50,317 nucleotides of DNA from a virus, in the IMG/VR virus record IMGVR_UViG_3300035188_001652, positions 1-50,317 of that record. One strand, 5' to 3'. The translations under genes and the position numbers were made by a program. The stretch's first letter is position 1. Every line of letters starts with the position of its first letter. Below, piece by piece: positions 41,749 through 49,342 of the stretch. Below the pieces are notes generated by a model. The model worked only from the letters and a program-made list of their open reading frames with translations, ran no database searches and was not told the DNA's origin.

Positions 41749-42185
41749 ATATTGAGCAACTTGTCAGTGGCGCGTTAGAACATTTGCCCGATAATTATTT
41801 TAGTACAGTTAATTTAGAGTTAAAATTCAACGTTGGCAGTGGTAGTTTTACAGTAGATCCAGAGACTGGGAATTATGTTCAATCATCTACTCCCACCACA
41901 CTATTAGTTTCTGCAACTGAATACAAAGATCCAAAAGTGCTGCAAATGCCTGGCAGCTACAGTACTAGCTTAATCCAAGTCGAAGGACGGCTGAGTAATC
42001 CAAAATTGATGCCAACTACAATCACTGTTCAATCTGTTGGTACAGCTAAACTAACTAATAACGATGGTTCTATATTTCAAGGAACTTGGAAGTTCATAGC
42101 TATTACACAGAATAGAATAAATGCTTACACAACTAAAAGAGGTACGTTAATACGAGGTACTATAACGCTGCCAACAGCAGTCTAA
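41745..42185 (+). CDS. Putative head completion/neck protein, 146 aa
   Basis: Beta-rich protein with a VSATEYKDPKVLQMPG loop and a C-terminal KRGTLIRGTITLP, translationally coupled to the connector gene through an ATGA overlap. Its place between the connector and the gp10-like gene (43621) suggests a head-closure or neck role. Family not proven. Confidence 0.5.
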   Translation: MNIEQLVSGALEHLPDNYFSTVNLELKFNVGSGSFTVDPETGNYVQSSTPTTLLVSATEYKDPKVLQMPGSYSTSLIQVEGRLSNPKLMPTTITVQSVGTAKLTNNDGSIFQGTWKFIAITQNRINAYTTKRGTLIRGTITLPTAV

Positions 42186-42204
42186 ATAATTTTTCAGAAA
42201 ACTA

Positions 42205-42233
42205 TTGACAGCAATAAAATAGGATGCTATATT
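42205..42233 (+). promoter_or_regulatory. Promoter of the DUF3310 leader
   Basis: TTGACA (42205-42210), 17 bases, TATATT (42228-42233), in the extended context CTATTGACA. Expected start near 42240, about 150 bases before the DUF3310 ATG, leaving a long leader. Confidence 0.8.
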
Positions 42234-42264
42234 AATTTTATTCGATAAGCAATAGGCAAATTCT

Positions 42265-42312
42265 ATGGTTGATTATGATTATCCTGAACGGGATAAAAAA
42301 GACAAACAGTAA
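42265..42312 (+). CDS. Possible 15-residue leader peptide
   Basis: ATG to TAA open frame encoding MVDYDYPERDKKDKQ, about 25 bases after the predicted transcription start and about 50 bases before a terminator-like hairpin. Highly charged, Asp/Lys/Tyr-rich. The ribosome binding site is weak. The arrangement resembles an attenuator leader but could be coincidental. Confidence 0.3.
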   Translation: MVDYDYPERDKKDKQ

Positions 42313-42363
42313 GCTCTAACTTACTAACTTGCAATAGCTACACCACACACAACACAAATGGGG

Positions 42364-42384
42364 CCTCCGCAAGGAGGTTTTTTT
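42364..42384 (+). terminator. Attenuator-like hairpin containing the DUF3310 ribosome binding site
   Basis: CCTCC (42364-42368), GNRA-type loop GCAA, GGAGG (42373-42377), then seven Ts. The 3' arm GGAGG is also the Shine-Dalgarno site for ATG 42388 (ten-base spacing). Folding would both block translation and allow termination. Confidence 0.6.
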
Positions 42385-42387
42385 ATT

Positions 42388-42606
42388 ATGTCAAACGTAG
42401 ATCACCCACAGCATTACACAACAAGTTCAGTTGAATGCATTGATGCAATTGCAGCAGCTTTATCTCCGGAAGAGCTAAGAGGATTCATCAAAGGCAATGT
42501 CATTAAATACTTATGGAGAAGCGAACACAAGAATGGTAGTGAAGATTTACAGAAAGCTTTATGGTACTTAAATTGGTATGTCAATAAAATCAAAAATCCA
42601 TCATAG
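42388..42606 (+). CDS. DUF3310 family protein
   Basis: 72 residues matching the small phage DUF3310 family: DHPQHYTTSSVECIDAI, GFIKGNVIKYLWRSEHKNG and DLQKALWYLNWYV (family: NPxHY, GNAIKYLWR, DLxKAxWYL). The conserved His/Tyr/Lys/Arg positions are kept. The biochemical role of the family is not established, although it is widespread in phages. An upstream in-frame ATG at 42358 lies inside the hairpin and is less likely. The 3' end overlaps the converging sigma gene by 17 bases. Confidence 0.85.
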   Translation: MSNVDHPQHYTTSSVECIDAIAAALSPEELRGFIKGNVIKYLWRSEHKNGSEDLQKALWYLNWYVNKIKNPS

Positions 42607-43549
42607 AGTTTTTGTGTAATTTTCCATTTACCACCTTATATTGCTTTAGCCAGTTATAGGCAGTAGATTGGCAAACACCTAAATAGAGTTTGCACCATGC
42701 GAATGATTTGCCATTAGAAAGTGCGTTTAAGACTGTTATCTTGACATTCTCATCGTAAGAAGGCCTGCCAATTTGTAATGGATTTTCAACAAACTGACTT
42801 TGGCAACTTTTGCATAAATATTGCTGCCTATTTCCTCTTTTCCCGTTCTTGACAACATTTTTGCTTAAACAGCTAGGACAAACAACAATATCGTTGACTA
42901 CATTTTTAAGTAGTTCTATACCTTCAGATTCTAGTTGTTTAATTTGGTATACTGACAAATTTAATAATGACTTAATATCTTGTATTTTATAATCTTCAAT
43001 ATAAATTAATCTAAGTATTTGTGCGTGCTTGCTTGGAATTTTAGCTAGTATTATCTCTAATTCATCGATAGTAGAGTTATCAAAGTAACTGATTTCAGGA
43101 AGTTCTATGTGAATTTTATCATGAGCTATCGCAGCTTCTTTGGCGGTTAATTCTGAAATAGTCAAGTCCCTAGCTGATTGTTCATAAGTAATACCTTTCT
43201 TTTTAGCATTACGCATTATTTTCTGATAAATGTCTTGGATGTTCCTAGGGATTTTAACTAATCTGTCTTTGTCCCGCAGGAACATTAACATATATCCATT
43301 TATGAAAGGAACAGCAAAGCTGGACAGCTTTTTAGATTTCTCAGGATTATATCTTTCAATAGCTTGGATTAATCCTAGACACCCAATTTGTACTAAATCC
43401 TCTAATGGAACAGAGCAAGACTTCTGGACTTTTTGAGCAACAGAGTAGACAAGTCCTAAATTTTTTTCTACAATCTTATTTCTTATTTTTATGTCTTTAC
43501 TCTCGTAGTATTTGATTAGCAGCTGTTGGTTAACATCAAAATTCATCAC
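42590..43549 (-). CDS. Sigma factor fused to IS1-type zinc ribbon and helix-turn-helix
   Basis: 319 residues in three parts. Residues about 8-110 are sigma region 2: RNKIVEKNLGLVYSVAQKV, DLVQIGCLGLIQAIERYNP, FAVPFINGYMLMFLRDKD, typical of SigF/B/G-like factors. Residues about 160-215 look like region 4, with AQILRLIYIEDYKIQDIKS and an HTH. Residues about 222-252 form a zinc ribbon, CPSC...KNGKRGNRQQYLCKSC, as in the N terminus of IS1 InsA-like transposases, followed by a transposase-type HTH (about 258-302; YDENVKITVLNALSNGKS, then AYNWLKQY). It would direct RNA polymerase to phage late promoters, with the extra domain giving DNA binding. No transposase catalytic domain is attached. Confidence 0.82.
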   Translation of the reverse strand: MMNFDVNQQLLIKYYESKDIKIRNKIVEKNLGLVYSVAQKVQKSCSVPLEDLVQIGCLGLIQAIERYNPEKSKKLSSFAVPFINGYMLMFLRDKDRLVKIPRNIQDIYQKIMRNAKKKGITYEQSARDLTISELTAKEAAIAHDKIHIELPEISYFDNSTIDELEIILAKIPSKHAQILRLIYIEDYKIQDIKSLLNLSVYQIKQLESEGIELLKNVVNDIVVCPSCLSKNVVKNGKRGNRQQYLCKSCQSQFVENPLQIGRPSYDENVKITVLNALSNGKSFAWCKLYLGVCQSTAYNWLKQYKVVNGKLHKNSMMDF

Positions 43550-43620
43550 ATTAACACAAATGTTACATATTTATGTTACTTTAAAAATGGCAACTTTATA
43601 GGTAAACTATTCAGGAAACT

Positions 43621-44028
43621 ATGAAAGCTATTTGGAATAAAAATATTAATATTTCCCCTAAAACTGCTACTTATACTTGGAGTGCAAATTACGCTCCTAT
43701 TGTTCATGAAGGCGGTACAAGAAAGGATGGGAGTGATTTTCCTGCTCGTCCCTGGGTTTGGAGAACCGTAGGATTAAATGGACAGGAAAGACGTTATGAT
43801 ATTGTACAAGATTTTAATGATAAAATACGTACAGCGAATAGTTTCGATCAATTGTTTGAGGACATTGCAAATAAACTTGATAGTGAATTTAGGAAGACTA
43901 TAGAAGCTGAAATATTTACATGGGATGCAGCGACAAAAAGGAAAAATAAATTTACAGTTACGACTCCAAGAGATATTGTTGATTTAGGATTTTTAAGAAA
44001 CTCTCAATCTAAGTCTATACAGCCATGA
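43621..44028 (+). CDS. Putative HK97 gp10-like tail completion protein
   Basis: 135 residues. It contains YAPIVHEGGTRKDGSDFPARPW, split here as NYAPIVHEGG and FPARPWVW, the pattern of gp10/tail-completion proteins (YA..vHfGt and ipaRPF). An AGGA site precedes the ATG. It overlaps the next gene by four bases. Such proteins join the tail to the head or help end tail-tube growth. Confidence 0.65.
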   Translation: MKAIWNKNINISPKTATYTWSANYAPIVHEGGTRKDGSDFPARPWVWRTVGLNGQERRYDIVQDFNDKIRTANSFDQLFEDIANKLDSEFRKTIEAEIFTWDAATKRKNKFTVTTPRDIVDLGFLRNSQSKSIQP

Positions 44029-44399
44029 ATGTAGCTGAATTAAACACACAACTAAGAACGCTATTAAGCACAGAGTTAGGAGTATACAGCAATGGTACTC
44101 CTAGTATTTGGGTGTATGGTTCAGCAAGCAGTCCACCATCTGTAAGTAATGGATTGGAGTGCTTAATACGTCAGAATCCGATTGGATATGCCGGCGGATC
44201 TAGTGCTGGGCAAAGATATAAACCGCAGCAGTGGGAGATAATTCTTAAGAACTGGAAGCGAGATTCTAATTTAATAAAAGCAATATCTAAAATAGAGCAA
44301 CGTTATTGTGTTATGTCTTTGACACACATACCATTTAGCAATGAATTTATAGAACAGGCAACTATTTTTATTAAAGATCCAATTTTCATTAACACTTAG
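44025..44399 (+). CDS. Putative tail terminator-like protein, 124 aa
   Basis: Small alpha/beta protein in the tail-terminator position (after the gp10-like gene, before the tail tube). It begins with a helix NVAELNTQLRTLLST, then PSIWVYGSA and GLECLIRQNP, then QQWEIILKNW, a strand-helix order seen in gpU/Gp17-type terminators. The assignment rests mostly on gene order. Confidence 0.5.
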   Translation: MNVAELNTQLRTLLSTELGVYSNGTPSIWVYGSASSPPSVSNGLECLIRQNPIGYAGGSSAGQRYKPQQWEIILKNWKRDSNLIKAISKIEQRYCVMSLTHIPFSNEFIEQATIFIKDPIFINT

Positions 44400-44437
44400 T
44401 CTTGGCAACTATTAAGAAAGAAATATAGGGGATTTAT

Positions 44438-45421
44438 ATGCCTTTAGCAACTAGTTCTTTAATATTACAGAATACAAGCTTAGATTTGATTTTATTACCA
44501 CTTGATGCAAATTATGGTGTACCTAGTCGTACAGTTTCTTTTGCTACTTTAGCGTTGGAGCAAGCACAAATTATTGGAGATACCTCTATTAGTGTTTTAT
44601 CAAGCACTGCAAACACTCCTGTTTTTTTGCGCCAAGGAACTTCTTTATCATTTAGTGGTAATACTGCTGCTCCATTTAGGAGGCAAGTAATTGTCAATGA
44701 AGACAAAGTTGTTGGGACATCAGCTACTACTTTAAGTGTGACTCCTTTGTTGCGTCCTCTCGTTTTTGGAAGCAATCCAATAGGAAGAGCAATTGTTCCT
44801 TTTGTGTCTAATCACGCTAATTTAGAAATTACGGCATGTAGCACGACTAATAATTCATCAACTATTACTACTACTAACTCTTTTGTCGACGTTGAAGTTG
44901 GTGATTTTGTTACTGGTGGTGCTGGCACTGGAATACCAACTAATGCGTATGTTGTGTCAAAAGCAAGTAATACGTCTTTAACTATTAGTGCAAATGCAAG
45001 TGCCACTGGCAGCGAAGTTGCTTTAACTTTTATTTCTCGTGTTACTCCAACACCATTAACTGGTATTCAAACACTTGATTTAAATAATCAAGAAACTCAA
45101 GTTGATACTACTCATTTTGGCTCTGGCGCTGGCACTGAAGCTGCAATTGTTAGATTTAATAGAAGCTACTCAGCATCTGGCATTGCGTTAATTGGTGATG
45201 AAGCGCTAGAAAGAATTGTAAAAAGAGTAGCTGGTTTTGACAATGCTTTCTTAGGCAGAGAAGTATATGCTGTTTCAACCACCTCAGATGGTGAATCTAT
45301 TCATGGTGTTGCAAAAATTATGGCATTAAACTTGCCTGCTAACCAAAACGAAGTTAAGAAATACTCTTTTACATTAATGTATCAAGGCAATGCTGCTTGG
45401 GTACAACCTTACTCTTATTAG
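44438..45421 (+). CDS. Tail tube-like protein, paralogue 1
   Basis: 327 residues. The C-terminal 120 are nearly identical to the next gene: GIQTLDLNNQETQVDTTHF, NRSYSASGIALIGDEALE, then VAKIMALNLPANQNEVKKY and SFTLMYQG. This follows the beta-sandwich pattern of major tail tube proteins. An extra segment of about 75 residues (about 125-200) is absent from paralogue 2 and may be an exposed Ig-like insert. A strong ribosome binding site precedes the ATG. Confidence 0.7.
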   Translation: MPLATSSLILQNTSLDLILLPLDANYGVPSRTVSFATLALEQAQIIGDTSISVLSSTANTPVFLRQGTSLSFSGNTAAPFRRQVIVNEDKVVGTSATTLSVTPLLRPLVFGSNPIGRAIVPFVSNHANLEITACSTTNNSSTITTTNSFVDVEVGDFVTGGAGTGIPTNAYVVSKASNTSLTISANASATGSEVALTFISRVTPTPLTGIQTLDLNNQETQVDTTHFGSGAGTEAAIVRFNRSYSASGIALIGDEALERIVKRVAGFDNAFLGREVYAVSTTSDGESIHGVAKIMALNLPANQNEVKKYSFTLMYQGNAAWVQPYSY

Positions 45422-45432
45422 GAGAATAAATC

Positions 45433-46230
45433 ATGCCTTTAGCTACCGCGTCTCAAATTTTACAGTCTTTTTCTCTCGAGATGATGCTTTTGCCGTTAGA
45501 TAATTTCGGTGCTGCCAGTAGATCTTCTACTGGGTATCCTTCTGCAATTATTAACACAACTGGTGCTGCTGTAGGTGCTACTTCTTTAAGCATAGGTACT
45601 ACTTCTGCTATTACTGGTACTTCAACAAACTTTGCTATTAATGCTGGAACAGCTTTATCTTTTGCTGCTCCTAGCGGTGCTGTAAATGCAAAATCTAGGC
45701 AACAAGTTGTAGTAACTCAAGATGTTCAAAGTATTGCAACTTCAGGTACGTCAATTTCTATTTCTCCATTACTTCGCCCAATAGCAGCCTCATCAACTGC
45801 TACTTTAATTTATCAAACAGACGCTAATATTACTGCTGGCGCTACAAAGCTATTGCCATTAAGTGGTATTCAAACAATGGATTTGAATAATCAAGAAACT
45901 CAAGTTGATACTACTCACTTTGGCTCCGGAGCTGGAACTGAAGCTGCAATTGTTAGATTTAATAGAAGTTACTCTGTATCTGGAATTGCATTAATTGGTG
46001 ATGAATGCTTAGAGACTGTTGTTAAAAGAGCAGCTGGTTTTGATAACGTTAGACTTGGCAGAGAAGTGTATGCAATTACAACAATGCCTGATGGGGAAAG
46101 AATTGCTGGTGTTGCAAAAATCATGGCATTGAACTTGCCTGCCAACCAAAACGAAGTTAAGAAATACTCTTTCACATTAATGTATCAAGGTTCTATTTAC
46201 GAATGGACTGCTCCTTACTCTAATTTTTAG
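45433..46230 (+). CDS. Tail tube-like protein, paralogue 2
   Basis: 265 residues, clearly homologous to the gene on each side; the region from ETQVDTTHFGSGAGTEAAI to KKYSFTLMYQG is almost unchanged from paralogue 1 at both protein and DNA level. The N-terminal 140 residues are more diverged and Ala/Thr/Ser-rich. AGGAG lies at good spacing. It may be the main tube subunit, since it is the shortest complete form of the pair. Confidence 0.7.
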   Translation: MPLATASQILQSFSLEMMLLPLDNFGAASRSSTGYPSAIINTTGAAVGATSLSIGTTSAITGTSTNFAINAGTALSFAAPSGAVNAKSRQQVVVTQDVQSIATSGTSISISPLLRPIAASSTATLIYQTDANITAGATKLLPLSGIQTMDLNNQETQVDTTHFGSGAGTEAAIVRFNRSYSVSGIALIGDECLETVVKRAAGFDNVRLGREVYAITTMPDGERIAGVAKIMALNLPANQNEVKKYSFTLMYQGSIYEWTAPYSNF

Positions 46231-46258
46231 TATGGCTTACTAAAAGCTAGGGGGATAA

Positions 46259-46987
46259 ATGGCTTCTACTTCGCAACCACTAAGAAGTTGCTGCTTAGAA
46301 ATATTGCTGCTTGACGTTAATTCTGATGGCAGCACTATTACTGATTTATTTAAGACAGAAATAGAAGTAGTAGAGACGGCAAACATCTCTGCTACTTCTG
46401 TTAAACTGCGCAGTTATACTGATGTATTCTTACCTGCTGGCACTTCTCTATCTTTTGTTAATCCAGACGCTGACGGCATAAATACATACAGAAAGCAAAT
46501 TATATTAACAGAAGACACAACGATAGAAGAATTTACTACAACTGTTAAAATCTATCCTTTACCTTATTCTTTGCGGCAAGGTGATATAGCAGAAGCCATA
46601 GAAGGAATTTTGCCATTATTTGGATTGCAAACAATTGATTTATCTTCTCAGGAAACTCAAGTAGAAACAACAAATTTTCGCTCTGGAAAAGGCGTAAATA
46701 ATGCTTTTGTAAGATTAGCTAAAACATGTAATGTTACTGGCATAGCATTAGCAGGAGATAGAGCATTAGAAACTATAGTAAAACCAGTTGGTATTTTCTC
46801 TAGTGAACTATTTGGCAGGGACGTATATGTAGCTGTTACAATGCCAAATGGCGAGCGATTTGAAGGTATAGCTAAAATAGGATCTATGGCATTACCAGCT
46901 AATCAAAATGATGTTCAAAAATTTAGCTTTACTTTACTATTCCAAGGTGAAGATTTTGTTTGGCATCCTCCCTTCATTTTTAGTTAA
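46259..46987 (+). CDS. Tail tube-like protein, paralogue 3
   Basis: 242 residues, the most diverged copy: LQTIDLSSQETQVETTNF, CNVTGIALAGDRALE, and IAKIGSMALPANQNDVQKF before SFTLLFQG. The same core fold is implied. AGGGGGA precedes the ATG. Three consecutive tube-like genes suggest specialised subunits, such as a tube end or a decorated variant, and not just redundancy. Confidence 0.68.
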   Translation: MASTSQPLRSCCLEILLLDVNSDGSTITDLFKTEIEVVETANISATSVKLRSYTDVFLPAGTSLSFVNPDADGINTYRKQIILTEDTTIEEFTTTVKIYPLPYSLRQGDIAEAIEGILPLFGLQTIDLSSQETQVETTNFRSGKGVNNAFVRLAKTCNVTGIALAGDRALETIVKPVGIFSSELFGRDVYVAVTMPNGERFEGIAKIGSMALPANQNDVQKFSFTLLFQGEDFVWHPPFIFS

Positions 46988-47030
46988 TCCATGATATTAT
47001 TATTGTGCAACTAATTTGGTACAACAATAA

Positions 47031-47273
47031 TTGAAAATACTAACTGATAACACACGAGTGCTAGCAATTCTGGTAAACTGTAGACAAAACGGCAATAAAT
47101 TATTGTGTGGAGCAGCAGTTTTTAAGGGCGGATTATCAGGAAACATAAAAGTATACGATATATCAGATCCTTCTGTGTCGTTTACTATCAAAGTCCCGGA
47201 GTCAGTTGCTTTAGTTGCTACAACAGAAACATTTGCTGATTACTACGATTCGTTTGAACTATTATTGGTGTAA
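47031..47273 (+). CDS. Hypothetical protein, 80 aa, TTG start
   Basis: No family recognised. Beta-rich, with VAATEx-like ends (LVATTETFADYYDSFELLLV). TTG at 47031 is the most upstream in-frame start that keeps the conserved-looking N terminus (KILTDNTRVLAILVN); no ribosome binding site is obvious. It lies between the tail-tube genes and the chaperone-like gene, so a tail role is likely. Confidence 0.5.
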   Translation: MKILTDNTRVLAILVNCRQNGNKLLCGAAVFKGGLSGNIKVYDISDPSVSFTIKVPESVALVATTETFADYYDSFELLLV

Positions 47274-47278
47274 TAAAC

Positions 47279-48043
47279 ATGCTGCCATTAATTCAAAAAA
47301 AAAGTTTACCAGAAATTATCAAAGTCGGAACTGATGAATCTGGATATTTGTATTTAGCTAAAACAAAATCTATCACAGTTGGGGAGAGGCAAGAACTATC
47401 TGAACACGAAAGAAAGCGTGGGCAAGGTAGCGTAATGGCATCAAATCTAATTAACAAAATTGCCAAAGAAAAAAGCATCAGCACAGTTGAAGCACGTAAT
47501 CTACTTGGTGGTATTGATAACTTAGATAATAGTCAAATTGTGGAAGAATATGCCAAAGAATTTTACGATTTGTCTACATTTATTGGCTCTGCTGACTTAG
47601 ATATTAAAGTTGCTGTAGCGCATATCATTATTAAGAATAGAGTTGCTTACCCAATCAAAGTTGCTGTAGATGGCAACATAAATGACAAGAAGTTAACAGT
47701 TGAACCATTAACAGTTAATTTAACACATAGGCAAGGCATTAGAATAGGCAGTAGCTACATTATTGCTGAAGGAAATTATGAAATAGATAACACGTTGATT
47801 AAAACGCAGCCATTACCAGCTTCTATTAAAGCAGGCAGTGTTGGATTTTTGTCCTCTAATTATTTCTATGTGCTTGGAAGTTCTGAGTGGACACTAGAAA
47901 TGACTAAGCAGCTAGATGAAATTCTTATTAACGATATTTATGACTTCTTCCAAAATGAATCTAACAGATGGGAATCTGTAGAGACAGTTGTACAAGATGA
48001 GCCGGGGGAGGACAAGACTCAACTAGCGTTACCGATGGAATAG
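47279..48043 (+). CDS. Putative tail assembly chaperone (gpG-like), 254 aa
   Basis: Located immediately after the tail-tube genes, where the lambda G/T pair lies. It is soluble with a helical N-terminal half and an acidic C-terminal tail (VETVVQDEPGEDKTQ). The gene ends shortly after a run of five Gs (48004-48008); a -1 shift there continues into 48001-48414. The longer fused product would be about 378 residues. No family motif is certain; the frameshift arrangement is the main support. Confidence 0.55.
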   Translation: MLPLIQKKSLPEIIKVGTDESGYLYLAKTKSITVGERQELSEHERKRGQGSVMASNLINKIAKEKSISTVEARNLLGGIDNLDNSQIVEEYAKEFYDLSTFIGSADLDIKVAVAHIIIKNRVAYPIKVAVDGNINDKKLTVEPLTVNLTHRQGIRIGSSYIIAEGNYEIDNTLIKTQPLPASIKAGSVGFLSSNYFYVLGSSEWTLEMTKQLDEILINDIYDFFQNESNRWESVETVVQDEPGEDKTQLALPME

Positions 48044-48414
48044 ATTGGAAAAAACTGTATTGGCGTATTCAATCTTATCAAATCAAAGATAGAAGATTTA
48101 GTGACTGGGAAACTTATTTGCAGCAGCCAGATTATGTAGTATTTGAATGTATTACTGAGATGGAATCTTTACGCATGGCTCAGTCAAACATTGACTCTAG
48201 AGTTCATGCAATTGGCTGGGCTGGACTATTCAATGGATTCAAAGGAAAGGAAGATCCATCTATTGATTACACTGAATTGTTGCCTTTTCCAAATCAAGCC
48301 CACAATCCAAAATGCAAATTGAGTGATGTCACAAAAGCGATTATTAACGAAGCTATACGTAAAAAAGATTTACCATTGATTTCGTTGACTAGCTTAGCTC
48401 TACTGTTAAATTAA
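48001..48414 (+). CDS. C-terminal extension made by -1 frameshift (gpT-like)
   Basis: Open frame in the -1 phase relative to the upstream gene, immediately preceded by a stop at 47998-48000 and with no ATG or ribosome binding site near its beginning. The translated start is protein-like (DGIDWKKLYWRIQSYQIKD, SDWETYLQQPDYVVFE), which argues for entry by frameshift at the G run and not initiation at a TTG (48118). It ends at a strong terminator. In phages with long tails such G-GT fusions guide tape-measure assembly. Confidence 0.6.
   Translation, partial: AGGGQDSTSVTDGIDWKKLYWRIQSYQIKDRRFSDWETYLQQPDYVVFECITEMESLRMAQSNIDSRVHAIGWAGLFNGFKGKEDPSIDYTELLPFPNQAHNPKCKLSDVTKAIINEAIRKKDLPLISLTSLALLLN
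48002..48010 (+). other. Candidate -1 ribosomal frameshift site
   Basis: Zero-frame codons read CCG GGG GAG. After decoding GGG (48005-48007), slipping back one base re-pairs the tRNA fully on GGG, and the next codon becomes GGA. It lies in the overlap where the -1 frame is open (48001 onward) and before the zero-frame stop at 48041. It is not a classical X-XXY-YYZ heptamer for both tRNAs. Confidence 0.5.
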
Positions 48415-48444
48415 AAAGCACTGCATTTATCAGCAGTGCTTTTT
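48413..48444. terminator. Bidirectional intrinsic terminator
   Basis: AAAAAGCACTGC (48413-48424), eight-base loop, GCAGTGCTTTTT. It ends the tail operon on the plus strand and the small-gene cluster on the minus strand. Confidence 0.9.
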
Positions 48445-48448
48445 AGTG

Positions 48449-48607
48449 TTATATAATTATTGCTCCAAACATCAATGCCGCCGATTCTAAGGACGATTCA
48501 ATTGTTAGCTTTTTGCCATCGCTAGCGTAGATTTTTCCACCAACACTCCTGACATAATCAATGAAAGCATTCAGGCTTTCTTTGTGTTCAAATATAACCT
48601 GAGTCAT
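48449..48607 (-). CDS. Hypothetical small protein, 52 aa
   Basis: A 52-codon frame beginning MTQVIFEHKESLNAFIDYV. Its ATG overlaps the stop of the upstream gene as TAATG, and its stop lies five bases before the terminator at 48413-48444, so it fills the operon end precisely. The composition is protein-like and soluble, with a short hydrophobic C terminus (ALMFGAIII). No family recognised. Confidence 0.65.
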   Translation of the reverse strand: MTQVIFEHKESLNAFIDYVRSVGGKIYASDGKKLTIESSLESAALMFGAIII

Positions 48608-48972
48608 TAGTCATTTGATGCCCATTGCAAGAAATTATAGAATTCTAACGCCCACTCTAGAAAGTTGTAAACAACGTTTCTAACAGCTTCCTGATTGCTT
48701 CTTTGCTCAGGAGATAATGTCTCTCCCCCAAAGAAAGAAAGAGTCTCCTCAGAGAAATTTTGCCATGGTGAGATGGCGTGATCAAACTCCTTGTCAGAAT
48801 CAATGCCAATTTTGACGTTTTGCTTGATTTGTTCAACTATCAAGCTATCCAAATCGGACGTTAATTCGGCAAATTGTTCCTCTTCGGTATATCTTTGCCA
48901 CAAATTGAAATCATCTGATTTAATTATCTCTCCAAAATCAAATGAATCGTACTCAGTGACTACTTCAATCAT
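48607..48972 (-). CDS. Hypothetical acidic protein, 121 aa
   Basis: Very acidic (Asp/Glu in runs through the first 60 residues), with Trp/Phe-rich helices at the C terminus (NFLEWALEFYNFLQWA). Acidic small phage proteins are sometimes DNA mimics, but nothing here proves it. Overlaps the preceding gene by eight bases and the next by one. Confidence 0.65.
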   Translation of the reverse strand: MIEVVTEYDSFDFGEIIKSDDFNLWQRYTEEEQFAELTSDLDSLIVEQIKQNVKIGIDSDKEFDHAISPWQNFSEETLSFFGGETLSPEQRSNQEAVRNVVYNFLEWALEFYNFLQWASND

Positions 48973-49342
48973 ACAATTTCCCTCCCCTGTTTGTCCGCTT
49001 TGTACGACTTGTTTTAATTATCTCACTATCATGAAGCACTACTAGACGTGCTTCATCCGTTGAGTATATCGTCTTACCCCCGGTAGCAGGACATAACAAC
49101 AACACAAGAATATCAGTGCTGTTGTCTTTGGCTGGGATAATTTGATTGTCCACTAGCTGGACTTCTCCTTGTGTCCAGCCGACTCCATCAGGAAGAACTC
49201 CTTTGGGGACAAAGTCGTCGTACCCATGATACGAAACTTGAATTTCTGGCGATACATTGATGTCCGTCCCTTGACATTTGCCATCCAGCGTTTGTATGCC
49301 GGCAAATTTAATTCCAAACTCATCGATAGTGTATGTATTCAT
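48965..49342 (-). CDS. Hypothetical protein, 125 aa
   Basis: No family recognised. Beta-rich first 90 residues with a hydrophobic strand (TDILVLLLCPATGG) and a basic C terminus (KTSRTKRTNRGGK). It overlaps its upstream neighbour by four bases (ATGA) and its downstream neighbour by eight. Part of the minus-strand operon starting at the promoter 49558-49586. Confidence 0.65.
   Translation of the reverse strand: MNTYTIDEFGIKFAGIQTLDGKCQGTDINVSPEIQVSYHGYDDFVPKGVLPDGVGWTQGEVQLVDNQIIPAKDNSTDILVLLLCPATGGKTIYSTDEARLVVLHDSEIIKTSRTKRTNRGGKLYD

Noticed and set aside
42186-42390. Glutamine riboswitch (glnA / downstream-peptide motif), common in cyanobacteria and cyanophages
   Set aside because: The leader lacks the conserved GGAAGUA-type core and the expected pairing; only a short frame and a simple hairpin are seen.
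42590-42880. Remnant of an IS1 insertion sequence
   Set aside because: The zinc ribbon and HTH are in frame with the sigma domain; no InsB-like catalytic domain, terminal inverted repeats or target duplication are visible.
46992-47028. Intrinsic terminator after the tail-tube genes
   Set aside because: ATTATTGT and ACAATAAT pair, but the stem is short and AT-only with no U-tract, so it is too weak to call.
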